Positions 43,187-50,731 of a DNA stretch of 64,000 nucleotides are shown one piece after another. The DNA lies in NCBI RefSeq assembly GCF_017352115.1, contig NZ_CP071448.1:4699001-4763000 (forward strand), read 5' to 3'. The notes below the pieces were generated by a model. The model saw only the letters and a list, made by a program, of their open reading frames with translations. It had not been told where the DNA came from and did not search any database. This stretch comes from Flavobacterium endoglycinae (GTDB taxonomy: Bacteria; Bacteroidota; Bacteroidia; Flavobacteriales; Flavobacteriaceae). Both the position numbers and the translations under genes were made by a program. Positions within the stretch are counted from its first letter, which is position 1. Each line of letters begins with the position of its first letter.

Positions 43187-44371
43187 TTATAAAGATCGTT
43201 TTATTCCAATCTCAAGTCCGCGGAGTTCTGCAAGACCTCTTAAACGGCCGATAGCAGAATAACCCGGATTTGTTTTTTTCTTCAAATCGTCCAGCATTTG
43301 ATGTCCATGATCTGGACGCATTGGCAATTTGCTGTTGTTTCTTTTTTCAACTTCTAAAATAGCTTTCACCACTTCGTACATATCAACGTCACCTTCTAAG
43401 TGGTTTGCTTCGTAGAAACTCCCTTCTTCGTCGCGTTGTGTACTTCTTAAGTGAATAAAATTCATTTTATCGCCGTGACGTCTTACGATTCCTGGCAAAT
43501 CATTATCAGCACGAACACCGTAAGAACCTGTACACATAGTAAATCCGTTTGATGGAGAAGGAGCAGCGTTCATTAATTCGATCAAATCTTCTTCGGTGCT
43601 TACCACTCTTGGCAAACCTAAAATCGGGTAAGGCGGATCGTCTGGGTGAATAGCCATCAAAACTCCTTTACTTTCGGCAACAGGAATAATTTCTTTTAAA
43701 AAGTAAAAAAGATTATTCTTTAAAGCCTGTCTGTCAATATGATTGTACGCGCTTAAAGTCACTAAGAAATCTTCAACCGTATACGCTTCTTCTGCACCCG
43801 GAAGTCCAGCTAGAATGTTCTGCTGTAATTTTACCTTATCTTCGTCAGTCATGGCGTAAAAATAGCTTTTTGCTTTTTGTTTCTGCTCTTCAGAATATTC
43901 GTTTTCAGCGCCTGGTCTTTTTAAAATATGCAGTTCAAAAGCAGCAAAAGCATTTATGTCAAAACGCAACGCTTTTGAACCGTCTTCAACCGTGTAAGAC
44001 AAATCAGTTCTCGACCAATCTAAAACAGGCATGAAATTATAGCACACGCATTTAATGCCACATAAAGCTAAATTGCGAATGCTTTCTTTATAGTTTTCAA
44101 TATATTGAAGATAATTTCCAGTCTGTTTTTTAATGTCTTCGTGAACCGGAATACTTTCTACAACCGACCAAGTTAAGCCAGAAGCACCTTTTTTAGGATC
44201 GCCGTCTTCGTGTTCTATTTCTACTTTTCTTTTAATGATTTCGTCGATGCTCCAAACTTCTCCGTTTGGAATATGGTGTAAAGCGGTTACAATTCCGGTT
44301 GCTCCGGTTTGTTTAATATCTTGCAAAGAAACAGGATCATTTGGTCCGAACCATCTTAATGTTTGTTCCAT
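43187..44371 (-). CDS. uxuA: Mannonate dehydratase UxuA
   Basis: This enzyme dehydrates D-mannonate to 2-keto-3-deoxy-D-gluconate in hexuronate catabolism. From ATG 44371 it is 394 residues, the normal UxuA length, starting MEQTLRWFGPNDPVSLQDIK. Family motifs include GATGIVTALHHIPNG, MAIHPDDPPYPILGLPR (metal-site His/Asp region), GSYGVRADNDLPGI, FIHLRSTQRD and RPDHGHQMLDD. The frame stays open upstream for another 63 codons, but these run through a 28-bp inverted repeat and look non-native. The SDR gene lies upstream on the same strand, giving the usual reductase/dehydratase pair. Confidence 0.95.
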   Translation of the reverse strand: MEQTLRWFGPNDPVSLQDIKQTGATGIVTALHHIPNGEVWSIDEIIKRKVEIEHEDGDPKKGASGLTWSVVESIPVHEDIKKQTGNYLQYIENYKESIRNLALCGIKCVCYNFMPVLDWSRTDLSYTVEDGSKALRFDINAFAAFELHILKRPGAENEYSEEQKQKAKSYFYAMTDEDKVKLQQNILAGLPGAEEAYTVEDFLVTLSAYNHIDRQALKNNLFYFLKEIIPVAESKGVLMAIHPDDPPYPILGLPRVVSTEEDLIELMNAAPSPSNGFTMCTGSYGVRADNDLPGIVRRHGDKMNFIHLRSTQRDEEGSFYEANHLEGDVDMYEVVKAILEVEKRNNSKLPMRPDHGHQMLDDLKKKTNPGYSAIGRLRGLAELRGLEIGIKRSL

Positions 44372-44388
44372 TTTTATATTTTTTATTT

Positions 44389-44473
44389 CCTGCAAAGTTT
44401 TCAAAACCTTGTAGGTATAGTTGGTTATTAATTGTCTTAAATTAAACCTACAAGGTTTTGAAAACTTTGCAGG
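44389..44473. repeat. 28-bp perfect inverted repeat before uxuA
   Basis: Arms 44389-44416 and 44446-44473 are exact complements (CCTGCAAAGTTTTC... / ...GAAAACTTTGCAGG) around a 29-base loop. The element lies between the SDR stop and the uxuA start, 18 bases from the uxuA ATG. Confidence 0.85.
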
Positions 44474-44484
44474 AGCGGAAAATA

Positions 44485-45297
44485 TTAAATACTTGTAGCG
44501 GCAAAACCTCCGTCTACTTTTAGTATAGTTCCTGTTACGAATTTCGACATGTCGCTGCATAAAAATAAAAGCGCTCCGTCGATATCTTCTGGAGTTCCAA
44601 ATCTTCCCATTGGGGTATGGTCGATGATTTTTTCGCCTCTTGGCGTAAGTTTTCCTTCTGGCGTAAGCAATAAAGCGCGGTTTTGTTCTCCGATAAAAAA
44701 GCCTGGAGAAATAGCATTTACACGAATTCCCTCGCCGTATTTTTGAGCCAGTTCAACCGCCATCCATTGTGTGAAATTATCAATCGCCGCTTTTGAAGCC
44801 GAATACCCAACTACTCTCGTTAAAGGTCTTTGTGCTGACGCCGAAGAAATGTTGATGATGTTTCCTGATTTCTGCTTTGCAAAAAGCTCTGAAAACACCT
44901 GAGTTGGAAGCATAGTTCCAATAATGTTCAAATCGATTACTTTTTGAAGATCATCGCTTTTCATGTCATAAACGGCCTGATCCGGCTGAATTGTTGCACC
45001 CGGCATATTTCCTCCGGCAGCATTAATCAAAATGTCAAGACGTCCGTATTTTTCAACAATAAAATCTCTTACTTTTTCTATTTCTTCTTTATTTAAAACA
45101 TTGGCCTGAACAGCAAAACCTTGTCCGCCGTGTGCTTCGAGTGCTTTTACAGTGCTTTCTGCTTTTTCTAGTGACTGCGAAACGATCCCGACAATAACGC
45201 CTTGTTTGGCTAATACATTTGCAAAATTGCTTCCTAAAACTCCGGCACCTCCCGTAATCAGAGCAATCTTTCCTTTTAAATTGAATATTGAATCCAT
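44485..45297 (-). CDS. SDR oxidoreductase, probable D-mannonate/fructuronate oxidoreductase
   Basis: This is a 270-residue classical short-chain dehydrogenase. The cofactor motif is TGGAGVLGSNFA (about 16-27), the NAG-equivalent is INAAGGNMPGA (about 87-97), and the active site has Ser in NISSASAQRP with YSASK (about 158-171). The AAGGNMPGAT stretch and position next to uxuA match SDR-type UxuB, which reduces D-fructuronate to D-mannonate. A KduD-like role on the unsaturated branch is the alternative. It is separated from uxuA by 113 bases that hold a long inverted repeat. Confidence 0.87.
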   Translation of the reverse strand: MDSIFNLKGKIALITGGAGVLGSNFANVLAKQGVIVGIVSQSLEKAESTVKALEAHGGQGFAVQANVLNKEEIEKVRDFIVEKYGRLDILINAAGGNMPGATIQPDQAVYDMKSDDLQKVIDLNIIGTMLPTQVFSELFAKQKSGNIINISSASAQRPLTRVVGYSASKAAIDNFTQWMAVELAQKYGEGIRVNAISPGFFIGEQNRALLLTPEGKLTPRGEKIIDHTPMGRFGTPEDIDGALLFLCSDMSKFVTGTILKVDGGFAATSI

Positions 45298-45317
45298 TTT
45301 TTAGTTTAAAATTTCAA

Positions 45318-45432
45318 TACTTAAATTCCAAATTCCAATTTGGAAAATAAAGTAGGGTTATGGTTTAGTTTAATATTTAAGTTTTAATTGCGTTTTGAAA
45401 TTCCAAATTTCAAATTTGGAATTTGGAATTTC
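45318..45432. repeat. AATTCCAAATT palindromic repeats
   Basis: A hairpin AAATTCCAAATTT-C-AAATTTGGAATTT lies at 45398-45424, and a weaker AAATTCCAAATTCCAATTTGGAA palindrome at about 45321-45343. Related to the ATTGGAATTTGGC hairpin at 61187-61215. Confidence 0.65.
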
Positions 45433-45448
45433 AAAATTTTGGACTTTT

Positions 45449-45898
45449 TTAGATTCTGACTTTAAAAACCAATTTTTTCAGGAAACCTTCGCCAATCATA
45501 GCGGCATGAACATCTTCTGGAAATAAAATCGCAAACTGTTTTTCTTGAAGTTCAAAAAACATATCTGGTTTGTCGTGAAAAAAACGAACGTCTTTGTCAT
45601 CGCTGTATTCACCATTTGGATGTACACATTTTTCCCTTGGTTTCCACGCAAAAGTTTCAGGACCTTGTATCGAAATCTGAATGTCAATGTTTTTATCATG
45701 ACATTCAAAGCCTTTTATGCTTTCTTCTCTTGATGTTCCATCGCCGTGTATTACAATCAATTTTAAACCTTCATTTATTTCAATAACTCCAGGTTCTAGA
45801 TTTGTAATATCGGTTTGATTAACATATTCAAATGCTTTTTGAAAATTGTGGTGCAGACTATAGTATTTAGCTGCATTATGTACAGAATCTATTATCAT
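45449..45898 (-). CDS. YhcH/YjgK/YiaL family protein
   Basis: This is a 149-residue cupin-like cytoplasmic protein starting MIIDSVHNAAKYYSLHHNF. Typical family features are EINEGLKLIVIHGDGTSREESIKGFECHDKNIDIQISIQG in outline (the ECHxxNIDIQ metal-binding segment near 76-85), and FFHDKPDMFFELQEKQFAILFPEDVHAAMIG near the C-terminus, where the FPEDVHA histidine belongs to the same site. Relatives act on sugar acids or as anomerases. The open frame extends 33 codons upstream of ATG 45898, but the family start matches 45898. It is the first gene of the uxu run, divergent from the LacI gene. Confidence 0.9.
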   Translation of the reverse strand: MIIDSVHNAAKYYSLHHNFQKAFEYVNQTDITNLEPGVIEINEGLKLIVIHGDGTSREESIKGFECHDKNIDIQISIQGPETFAWKPREKCVHPNGEYSDDKDVRFFHDKPDMFFELQEKQFAILFPEDVHAAMIGEGFLKKLVFKVRI

Positions 45899-45939
45899 CT
45901 TGTTTGGTTTAGTTTTGATTATCAAAGCTTTATTTAAAT

Positions 45940-45984
45940 AAATTACACAAAAAAATAAAGTTATTTTTACAAATTGTGTAATTT
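45940..45984. promoter_or_regulatory. Inverted repeat in the yhcH-like leader
   Basis: AAATTACACAA (45940-45950) is repeated exactly inverted as TTGTGTAATTT (45974-45984), centres 34 bases apart. It lies between the candidate promoter and the start of the yhcH-like gene: either a second operator pair or a leader hairpin. Confidence 0.4.
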
Positions 45985-46008
45985 TACGTGTACGCACACG
46001 GTATTTTA

Positions 46009-46038
46009 CAAATGTATGTAAATTGTGATGTAAAACAA
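46009..46038 (-). promoter_or_regulatory. Promoter for the yhcH-SDR-uxuA run
   Basis: On the minus strand TTG (46038-46036), 19 bases, then TACATTTG (46016-46009) fit the Bacteroidota TTG-N17-23-TAnnTTTG promoter well. Transcription would start about 46003, roughly 105 bases before the coding start. Confidence 0.55.
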
Positions 46039-46068
46039 CTTATTTTTGCTAAAAAAATATAATTTTAC

Positions 46069-46080
46069 AAAAGCGCTTTT
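46069..46080. promoter_or_regulatory. Candidate LacI-family operator
   Basis: AAAAGCGCTTTT is a perfect 12-base palindrome with the central CG pair typical of LacI/GalR operators. It lies in the divergent region directly before the LacI gene and about 31 bases behind the promoter of the uxu run. Confidence 0.55.
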
Positions 46081-46133
46081 ATTATTTTAACTTAAAAAGA
46101 ATCAATATCATAACAATTAAGAAAATAGCCGAA

Positions 46134-47132
46134 TTGGCAAATATTTCAGCCGGAACAGTGGACAGAATTATTCATAAACGCGGACAAGTGGCTCAGGAAA
46201 CTGTAGACAAGGTCAATGCGATAATTGAAGAGTTTGGTTATAAACGCAATATTCTTGCTAGTAATCTCGCTTTGAATAAAAAGTTCCATTTTGCAGTTTT
46301 CCTTCCTAAATCTGAAACGCTGGAATATTGGCAGAGTCAGGCAGACGGAATTGAAAAAGCCGCTTTGGAGTTTGGTAAATTCGGGATTGTGTTGGATTAT
46401 TTTTTTTATGATTATAATCTGGCTTCTTTTAGAGAATCTGCTAGAAAAGTGATGGAATTTGACTGCGATGGTTTATTGTTTGCACCCATTTTTTATGAAG
46501 ATTCGGTTCAGTTTTTAAAAGAATATGAGCAGAAAAATATCCCGATTGTAATGATTGATTCGAATATTTCAGAAGAAAATGAACATGCTTATGTGGGACA
46601 AAATGCTTTTCAGAGTGGTTATCTGGCAGGCAGATTAATCAGTTTTGCGGTTAAAAATGAAAGACAGGTGTTGATTTTTAAAATCACGCGCGAAATCGAA
46701 AGCACGTCAGTTTATCAGCAGCGCATAAAAGGATTCTATTCGTATTTTAAAGATCATGACGAATTGACGAATTTTAAATTTTCAGAATTTACCTTAAAAG
46801 ATTCTGGAATCGATCAGCTGAATTTGGAAATGTTTTCGGGCGTAAACAGCGTTTTTGTGCCCAATTCGCGTGCCTATATTGTGGCTGAATTTTTAGAAAA
46901 AAACAATATAAAAGGGGTTCGAATTATTGGTTTCGATTTATTGAAAGAAAATATAGAATATCTAAATAGAGGTGTTATTGATTTCTTAATCAATCAAAGG
47001 CCCGAAGATCAGGGGTATATGGGAATTAATTATCTGTATAAAAAACTGGTTCTTCAGGAAGAATCCGAACGAACACATTATATTCCGCTGGAGGTTATTT
47101 TAAAAGAGAATTATTTTCCTGTTAAGCGATAG
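46134..47132 (+). CDS. LacI-family transcriptional regulator (start uncertain)
   Basis: This is a DNA-binding repressor with a periplasmic-binding-protein-like sensor domain. From the first usable start (TTG 46134) it is 332 residues beginning ANISAGTVDRIIHKRGQV, which is the recognition half of a LacI HTH. The preceding codons in the same frame, 46101-46133, read INIITIKKIAEL, which is exactly the missing first helix, but no ATG, GTG or TTG lies there before the in-frame stop at 46050. The true start is therefore probably a rare codon (ATC 46101 or ATA/ATT nearby). The sensor domain (from about 45) contains FDCDGLLFAP and VGQNAFQSGYLAGRL. It probably senses a uronate and controls the divergent yhcH-like/uxu genes. 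Confidence 0.88.
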   Translation: MANISAGTVDRIIHKRGQVAQETVDKVNAIIEEFGYKRNILASNLALNKKFHFAVFLPKSETLEYWQSQADGIEKAALEFGKFGIVLDYFFYDYNLASFRESARKVMEFDCDGLLFAPIFYEDSVQFLKEYEQKNIPIVMIDSNISEENEHAYVGQNAFQSGYLAGRLISFAVKNERQVLIFKITREIESTSVYQQRIKGFYSYFKDHDELTNFKFSEFTLKDSGIDQLNLEMFSGVNSVFVPNSRAYIVAEFLEKNNIKGVRIIGFDLLKENIEYLNRGVIDFLINQRPEDQGYMGINYLYKKLVLQEESERTHYIPLEVILKENYFPVKR

Positions 47133-47209
47133 TTTTTTTTGCCTTGTGTTTTTAATCTCGCAAAATTGCTGAGACGCAAAGTTTTTAAGACATAAAAAGG
47201 CAAACCTAG

Positions 47210-47270
47210 CCCAAGGTTTCAACCTTGGGAAACGTATTGTGATTTGCGTTCCAATGGTTGAAACCATTGG
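47210..47270 (+). repeat. Paired-hairpin element, copy C
   Basis: CCCAAGGTT-TC-AACCTTGGG (47210-47229), spacer GAAACGTATTGTGATTTGCG, then CCAATGGTTGAAACCATTGG (47251-47270). It is the inverse of copy B with a five-base shorter spacer. Flanking words CTCGCAAA and GCGTCTTCGCGCCTTCG lie on either side. Confidence 0.8.
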
Positions 47271-47325
47271 CTATATTTAATCTAGGAAAAAATCTTCGCG
47301 TCTTCGCGCCTTCGTGGCAAAACCA

Positions 47326-48489
47326 TTATTTCTTAACCTTCACAATCAAAGGATTATTAACCTTTTCAGCAAAAGAACTCAAATATTTTTCCCATTCTTG
47401 TTTGGTTTGAAACGGACTTCCTTTTTTCCATCCAAAACCAACATAATAAATGGCTTTGTTATTTTTAACTGCGATATTTCCGTAAAGATTGCTTAGATCT
47501 TTTTCATTGGTAACGTGATTGTCGAAACTTTTTAAAGTGTTTTTTGGAGCCACAAGTCCAATTCCGATTTCAGAATCATCGATAGGTTCCCAATAACTCA
47601 GCCAGCATTCTTTTAAATTCGTGCCGATAGTTCCCTTTTTCTCATGAAGCGTCAATCCCGCAGCAATTTGATTTGTTCCGGTAATGTTAATTTCAAAGCG
47701 GGAAAGCTGGCTTCCGTAATCTAAGCTGATTAATTTCGATTCGGTTATTTTGTTTCCTTTAGCGTCCCAATCCGCATACGTTAAAATAAAACTCGTTCTG
47801 ATTGGGCCGGTTGTAATCGTTTTCCAGCTGATGAAATTTTTTGAAAAATAATATTTTCCATCCACTTTTACGGCAATTCCGCCCACGCCGCGGCTGTCAC
47901 CAACATGAAAATTATCCAGACCTTCGCCTGTATCTTTGTGATATGTTCCGGTTCCGTTGGTGGCTTTTTCATACCATTTATTGATGATGGGATAATCGAC
48001 TCTTTTCAGCCAAGCATCGATTCCGCTCGTTAAAGTTCCGCCTGCAATATTATCTTCCACCATTTTTTGAGCTACTGGACCGTACGTTCTAAAAGCGACT
48101 TTGTTGTTTTCCCAAGCATAGTCATCTGTACGTTCTGGAACAAAACGAGAATAACAACTGATTACTTTTGAAGCTGAAGGATTTGTCCCGATTAAAACCT
48201 CAAAATCTTGTTTGGATGAAGCTTTAATTTTAGGTTGAAACAATAAAACATCAGCCGTTCCGTCTCCGTCAGTATCTACAGTTTGGGTTTCTAAAAATGT
48301 ATCGCCGTTTTTTATGGCATAATCTTCGAGTTTGGCATTTGCCGCTAATCCAAGAGATTTTTTGGTTAATTCGATGGTTTCGAATTCTCTGTCAACTTTT
48401 AAATTGTTGGTAACCGTTATGGTTTTATGCTGAGAGAAAGCAGTAAAATTCGCTGTGAGAATGGTTATGATGAAAAGATGTTTTTTCAA
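47326..48489 (-). CDS. DUF4861 domain protein, exported
   Basis: This is a 387-residue protein with a Sec signal peptide (ending TAFSQ, about 19). The sequence matches the DUF4861 family found in uronic-acid PULs of Bacteroidota: TVTNNLKVDREFETIEL near the start, DTDGDGTADVLLFQP (about 72-86), AFRTYGPVAQKMVEDN, DNFHVGDSRGVGGIAVKVDGK and a long beta-rich second half with YYVGFGWKKGSPF. Its reaction is not known to me. A motif shared with the PUL2 susC region lies upstream, so it is probably induced with PUL2 although it is 10 kb away from susC. Confidence 0.85.
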   Translation of the reverse strand: MKKHLFIITILTANFTAFSQHKTITVTNNLKVDREFETIELTKKSLGLAANAKLEDYAIKNGDTFLETQTVDTDGDGTADVLLFQPKIKASSKQDFEVLIGTNPSASKVISCYSRFVPERTDDYAWENNKVAFRTYGPVAQKMVEDNIAGGTLTSGIDAWLKRVDYPIINKWYEKATNGTGTYHKDTGEGLDNFHVGDSRGVGGIAVKVDGKYYFSKNFISWKTITTGPIRTSFILTYADWDAKGNKITESKLISLDYGSQLSRFEINITGTNQIAAGLTLHEKKGTIGTNLKECWLSYWEPIDDSEIGIGLVAPKNTLKSFDNHVTNEKDLSNLYGNIAVKNNKAIYYVGFGWKKGSPFQTKQEWEKYLSSFAEKVNNPLIVKVKK

Positions 48490-48560
48490 AGTGTCAAGTT
48501 TTTTAATTTTTTTAATCGGTTTGATAGAATGTTATAAAAGTACAAATCAAAAAGGTATTG

Positions 48561-48593
48561 GAAATACAAAATAGGGGTAATTCTGTACAGAAT
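48561..48593 (-). promoter_or_regulatory. Shared PUL2 motif plus a 14-base palindrome
   Basis: GAAATACAAAA-TAGGGGTA-...-TACAGA (48561-48591) matches the block order at 36649-36680. It also contains a perfect palindrome ATTCTGTACAGAAT (48580-48593). It lies 72 to 104 bases upstream of the DUF4861 gene, in the same orientation relative to the gene as at susC. Confidence 0.5.
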
Positions 48594-48662
48594 GTTGATT
48601 ATGAGTTTGTTTTTAAAAATAGTTATAAATGAAAAACGTATCTTTAGTATAAATATTGAAAG

Positions 48663-49127
48663 ATGAAACAAAGCGCTGGAATATTAGTATATAAATTTAT
48701 AGATAAAACGATCTTTTTCTTTTTGGTTCATCCCGGAGGTCCCTTCTGGAAGAATAAAGATTTAGAAAGCTGGTCAATACCAAAAGGTGAATTTAATAAT
48801 GAAGAAGATCCGCTTGAAGCAGCAAAACGTGAATTTCAAGAAGAAACCGGTGTTAAAGTCGAGGGAGATTTTATTGAATTGGAATATGTAAAACTTAAAT
48901 CGGGTAAAATTGTGCATGCATGGGCGGTTGAATTTGATCTTGACGAAAGTTTAATAAAAAGTAATGATTTTGAAATAGAATGGCCTCCTAAATCTGGAAA
49001 ACTTCAAAGTTTCCCCGAAATTGATCGTGCCGAATGGTTTCAAACTGCTGATGCTTTAAAGAAAATAAATCCTGCACAAGCTGATTTTATTATTCAGATG
49101 GTTTCTAAAATTTCGGCTTCATTGTAA
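48663..49127 (+). CDS. Nudix hydrolase
   Basis: This is a 154-residue pyrophosphohydrolase. The Nudix box is complete: GEFNNEEDPLEAAKREFQEE followed by TGV, fitting GX5EX7REXXEEXG. The protein begins MKQSAGILVYKF and has WSIPKG directly before the box and a C-terminal EIDRAEWF segment typical of the DATP pyrophosphohydrolase-like subgroup. No signal peptide. The substrate (nucleoside diphosphate derivative) cannot be fixed from sequence. It is monocistronic or coupled loosely to the HAD gene 90 bases downstream. Confidence 0.92.
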   Translation: MKQSAGILVYKFIDKTIFFFLVHPGGPFWKNKDLESWSIPKGEFNNEEDPLEAAKREFQEETGVKVEGDFIELEYVKLKSGKIVHAWAVEFDLDESLIKSNDFEIEWPPKSGKLQSFPEIDRAEWFQTADALKKINPAQADFIIQMVSKISASL

Positions 49128-49217
49128 ACAATATACCGTTTTACGAGATAATTTTGTACTTTCAATTTAGTTTGCCAATTGAATAATATATGGCAGTTTT
49201 AAAATGAAATTTAAGTT

Positions 49218-49856
49218 ATGGAAGTAAAATGTATAATTTTCGATTGTGACGGAGTTTTAGTCGATACAGAAAAAATAGGCAACGGAATACTGCTGGCAAT
49301 GGCGCAGGAGCATGGTTTTGAGATGGAATTGGAAGATGCGTACCGTCATTTTAACGGCAGAAATCTAAAAGACTGTTTTCGTCATATTGAAGAAGCAATT
49401 GAACAAAAACTGCCTGAAAATTTTGAAACTGAGTATCGTGAAAAAAGTTTCGAAGCTTTTAAAACGCAGGTAAAACCAATGAAAGGAATCGAAGCTTTTA
49501 TCGCAAAATTAAAAATTCCGTATTGCGTAGCTTCAAGCGGTCCAGTTGATAAAATCCGTTTAAATCTTGAAGTGGCAGGTTTGCTGGATAAATTTGAAAA
49601 CAAAATATTTAGTTCATACCAAATTGGCAGCTGGAAACCAGAACCTGGAATTTTTCTGCATGCAGCCAAAGAAATGGGTTTTGAAGTACAAGACTGCATT
49701 GTAGTTGAAGATAGCAAGGCTGGTGTAAAAGCCGGAGTCAGCGGCGGATTTAAAGTATATGGCTTTGCCAATGGTTTTAATAACAAAGATTTGCAAGAAG
49801 AGGGAGCAATAATGTTTGATAGTTATGAAGAGTTAAGCAGGCTTCTTACTTTATGA
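49218..49856 (+). CDS. HAD-superfamily phosphatase/phosphomutase-like
   Basis: This is a 212-residue HAD hydrolase of the beta-phosphoglucomutase-like group. Motif I is FDCDGVLVDTE with Asp9 and Asp11, motif II is VASSG (about 105), motif III the Lys in GSWKPEPGIF, and motif IV VVEDSKAGVKAG (about 165-176). The helical cap lies between motifs I and II. It resembles E. coli YieH-type sugar phosphatases. The substrate is unknown. It converges on the alpha/beta hydrolase and shares a terminator with it. Confidence 0.92.
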   Translation: MEVKCIIFDCDGVLVDTEKIGNGILLAMAQEHGFEMELEDAYRHFNGRNLKDCFRHIEEAIEQKLPENFETEYREKSFEAFKTQVKPMKGIEAFIAKLKIPYCVASSGPVDKIRLNLEVAGLLDKFENKIFSSYQIGSWKPEPGIFLHAAKEMGFEVQDCIVVEDSKAGVKAGVSGGFKVYGFANGFNNKDLQEEGAIMFDSYEELSRLLTL

Positions 49857-49865
49857 TATTTGTAA

Positions 49866-49907
49866 AAACACAAACTGCCCGCGAAGTTTTACGGGCAGTT
49901 TGTGTTT
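49866..49907. terminator. Bidirectional terminator between convergent genes
   Basis: A perfect 16-bp stem, AAACACAAACTGCCCG (49866-49881) with its complement at 49892-49907, lies between the HAD gene and the minus-strand hydrolase. Confidence 0.88.
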
Positions 49908-49915
49908 AAAGTATT

Positions 49916-50731
49916 TTATTTTATAAAAGTTAGAATATCATTATTGATGATTTCAGCATTTATAGTTGGCATTCCATGAGAGAATCCTGGATAAGAAATT
50001 AGTTTTCCGTTTTTCAACAGTTTTGCTGCTCTTGGTGCCTGAGCGTAAGGCACAATCTGATCATCTTCTCCATGTAATACAAGAACCGGAATGTCTAAAC
50101 TTTTCAAATCTTCTGTAAAATCTGATTCAGAGAATGCTTTAATACCTTCATAATGAGCTAAAACTGAACCCATCATTCCTTGACGCCACCAGTTTTGCTT
50201 AATGCCTTCCTGTACAGTTTGTCCTTCGCGGTTCCAGCCGTAAAATGCAATAGGGAAATCATAAAAATACTGTGCTCTGTTAAATCCTGTTCCTTTTCTA
50301 ATTTCGTCAAAAACAGATAATGGAACACCTTCTGGGTTTGATTCATTTTGAATCATTATTGGAGTTACTGCACTTATAATAACTGCTTTTGCAATACGCC
50401 CTTTTCCATATTGTGCTGCGTAACGGATTACTTCACCGCCTCCAGTTGAATGTCCAACATGAATGGCATCTTTTAAATCTAAATATTCAGTTAATTCTGC
50501 GATGTCTGATGCATAAGTTTCCATATTGTTTCCTTCAGAACTTTGACCAGAACGACCATGTCCACGGCGATCGTGAGCAATTACTCGGTATCCTTTTTGA
50601 AGGAAAAACATCATTTGTGCATCCCAGTCATCGCTTGATAATGGCCATCCGTGGTGAAAAACAATCGGCTGTCCTGTTCCCCAATCTTTGTAATAAATTT
50701 CTGTTCCGTCTTTTACTGTAAATGTGCTCAT
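49916..50731 (-). CDS. Alpha/beta hydrolase, non-haem chloroperoxidase type
   Basis: This is a 271-residue cytoplasmic alpha/beta hydrolase. The catalytic triad is visible: Ser95 in VGHSTGGGE, Asp224 in HGEDDQIVP and His252 in GFSHGMP. Oxyanion-hole motif HHGWPLSSDDW and the DRRGHGRSGQ stretch match cofactor-free haloperoxidases/esterases, the usual annotation for this group; the physiological reaction is probably ester or C-C hydrolysis. It stands alone on the minus strand with a 457-base gap upstream. Confidence 0.93.
   Translation of the reverse strand: MSTFTVKDGTEIYYKDWGTGQPIVFHHGWPLSSDDWDAQMMFFLQKGYRVIAHDRRGHGRSGQSSEGNNMETYASDIAELTEYLDLKDAIHVGHSTGGGEVIRYAAQYGKGRIAKAVIISAVTPIMIQNESNPEGVPLSVFDEIRKGTGFNRAQYFYDFPIAFYGWNREGQTVQEGIKQNWWRQGMMGSVLAHYEGIKAFSESDFTEDLKSLDIPVLVLHGEDDQIVPYAQAPRAAKLLKNGKLISYPGFSHGMPTINAEIINNDILTFIK

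Noticed and set aside
44372..44560. N-terminal extension of UxuA to 44560
   Set aside because: The 63 extra codons run through the 28-bp inverted repeat into the SDR gene; starting at 44371 gives the usual UxuA N-terminus and length.
45899..45997. N-terminal extension of the YhcH-like protein to 45997
   Set aside because: It spans the leader inverted repeat; the family begins at MIIDSVHNAA.
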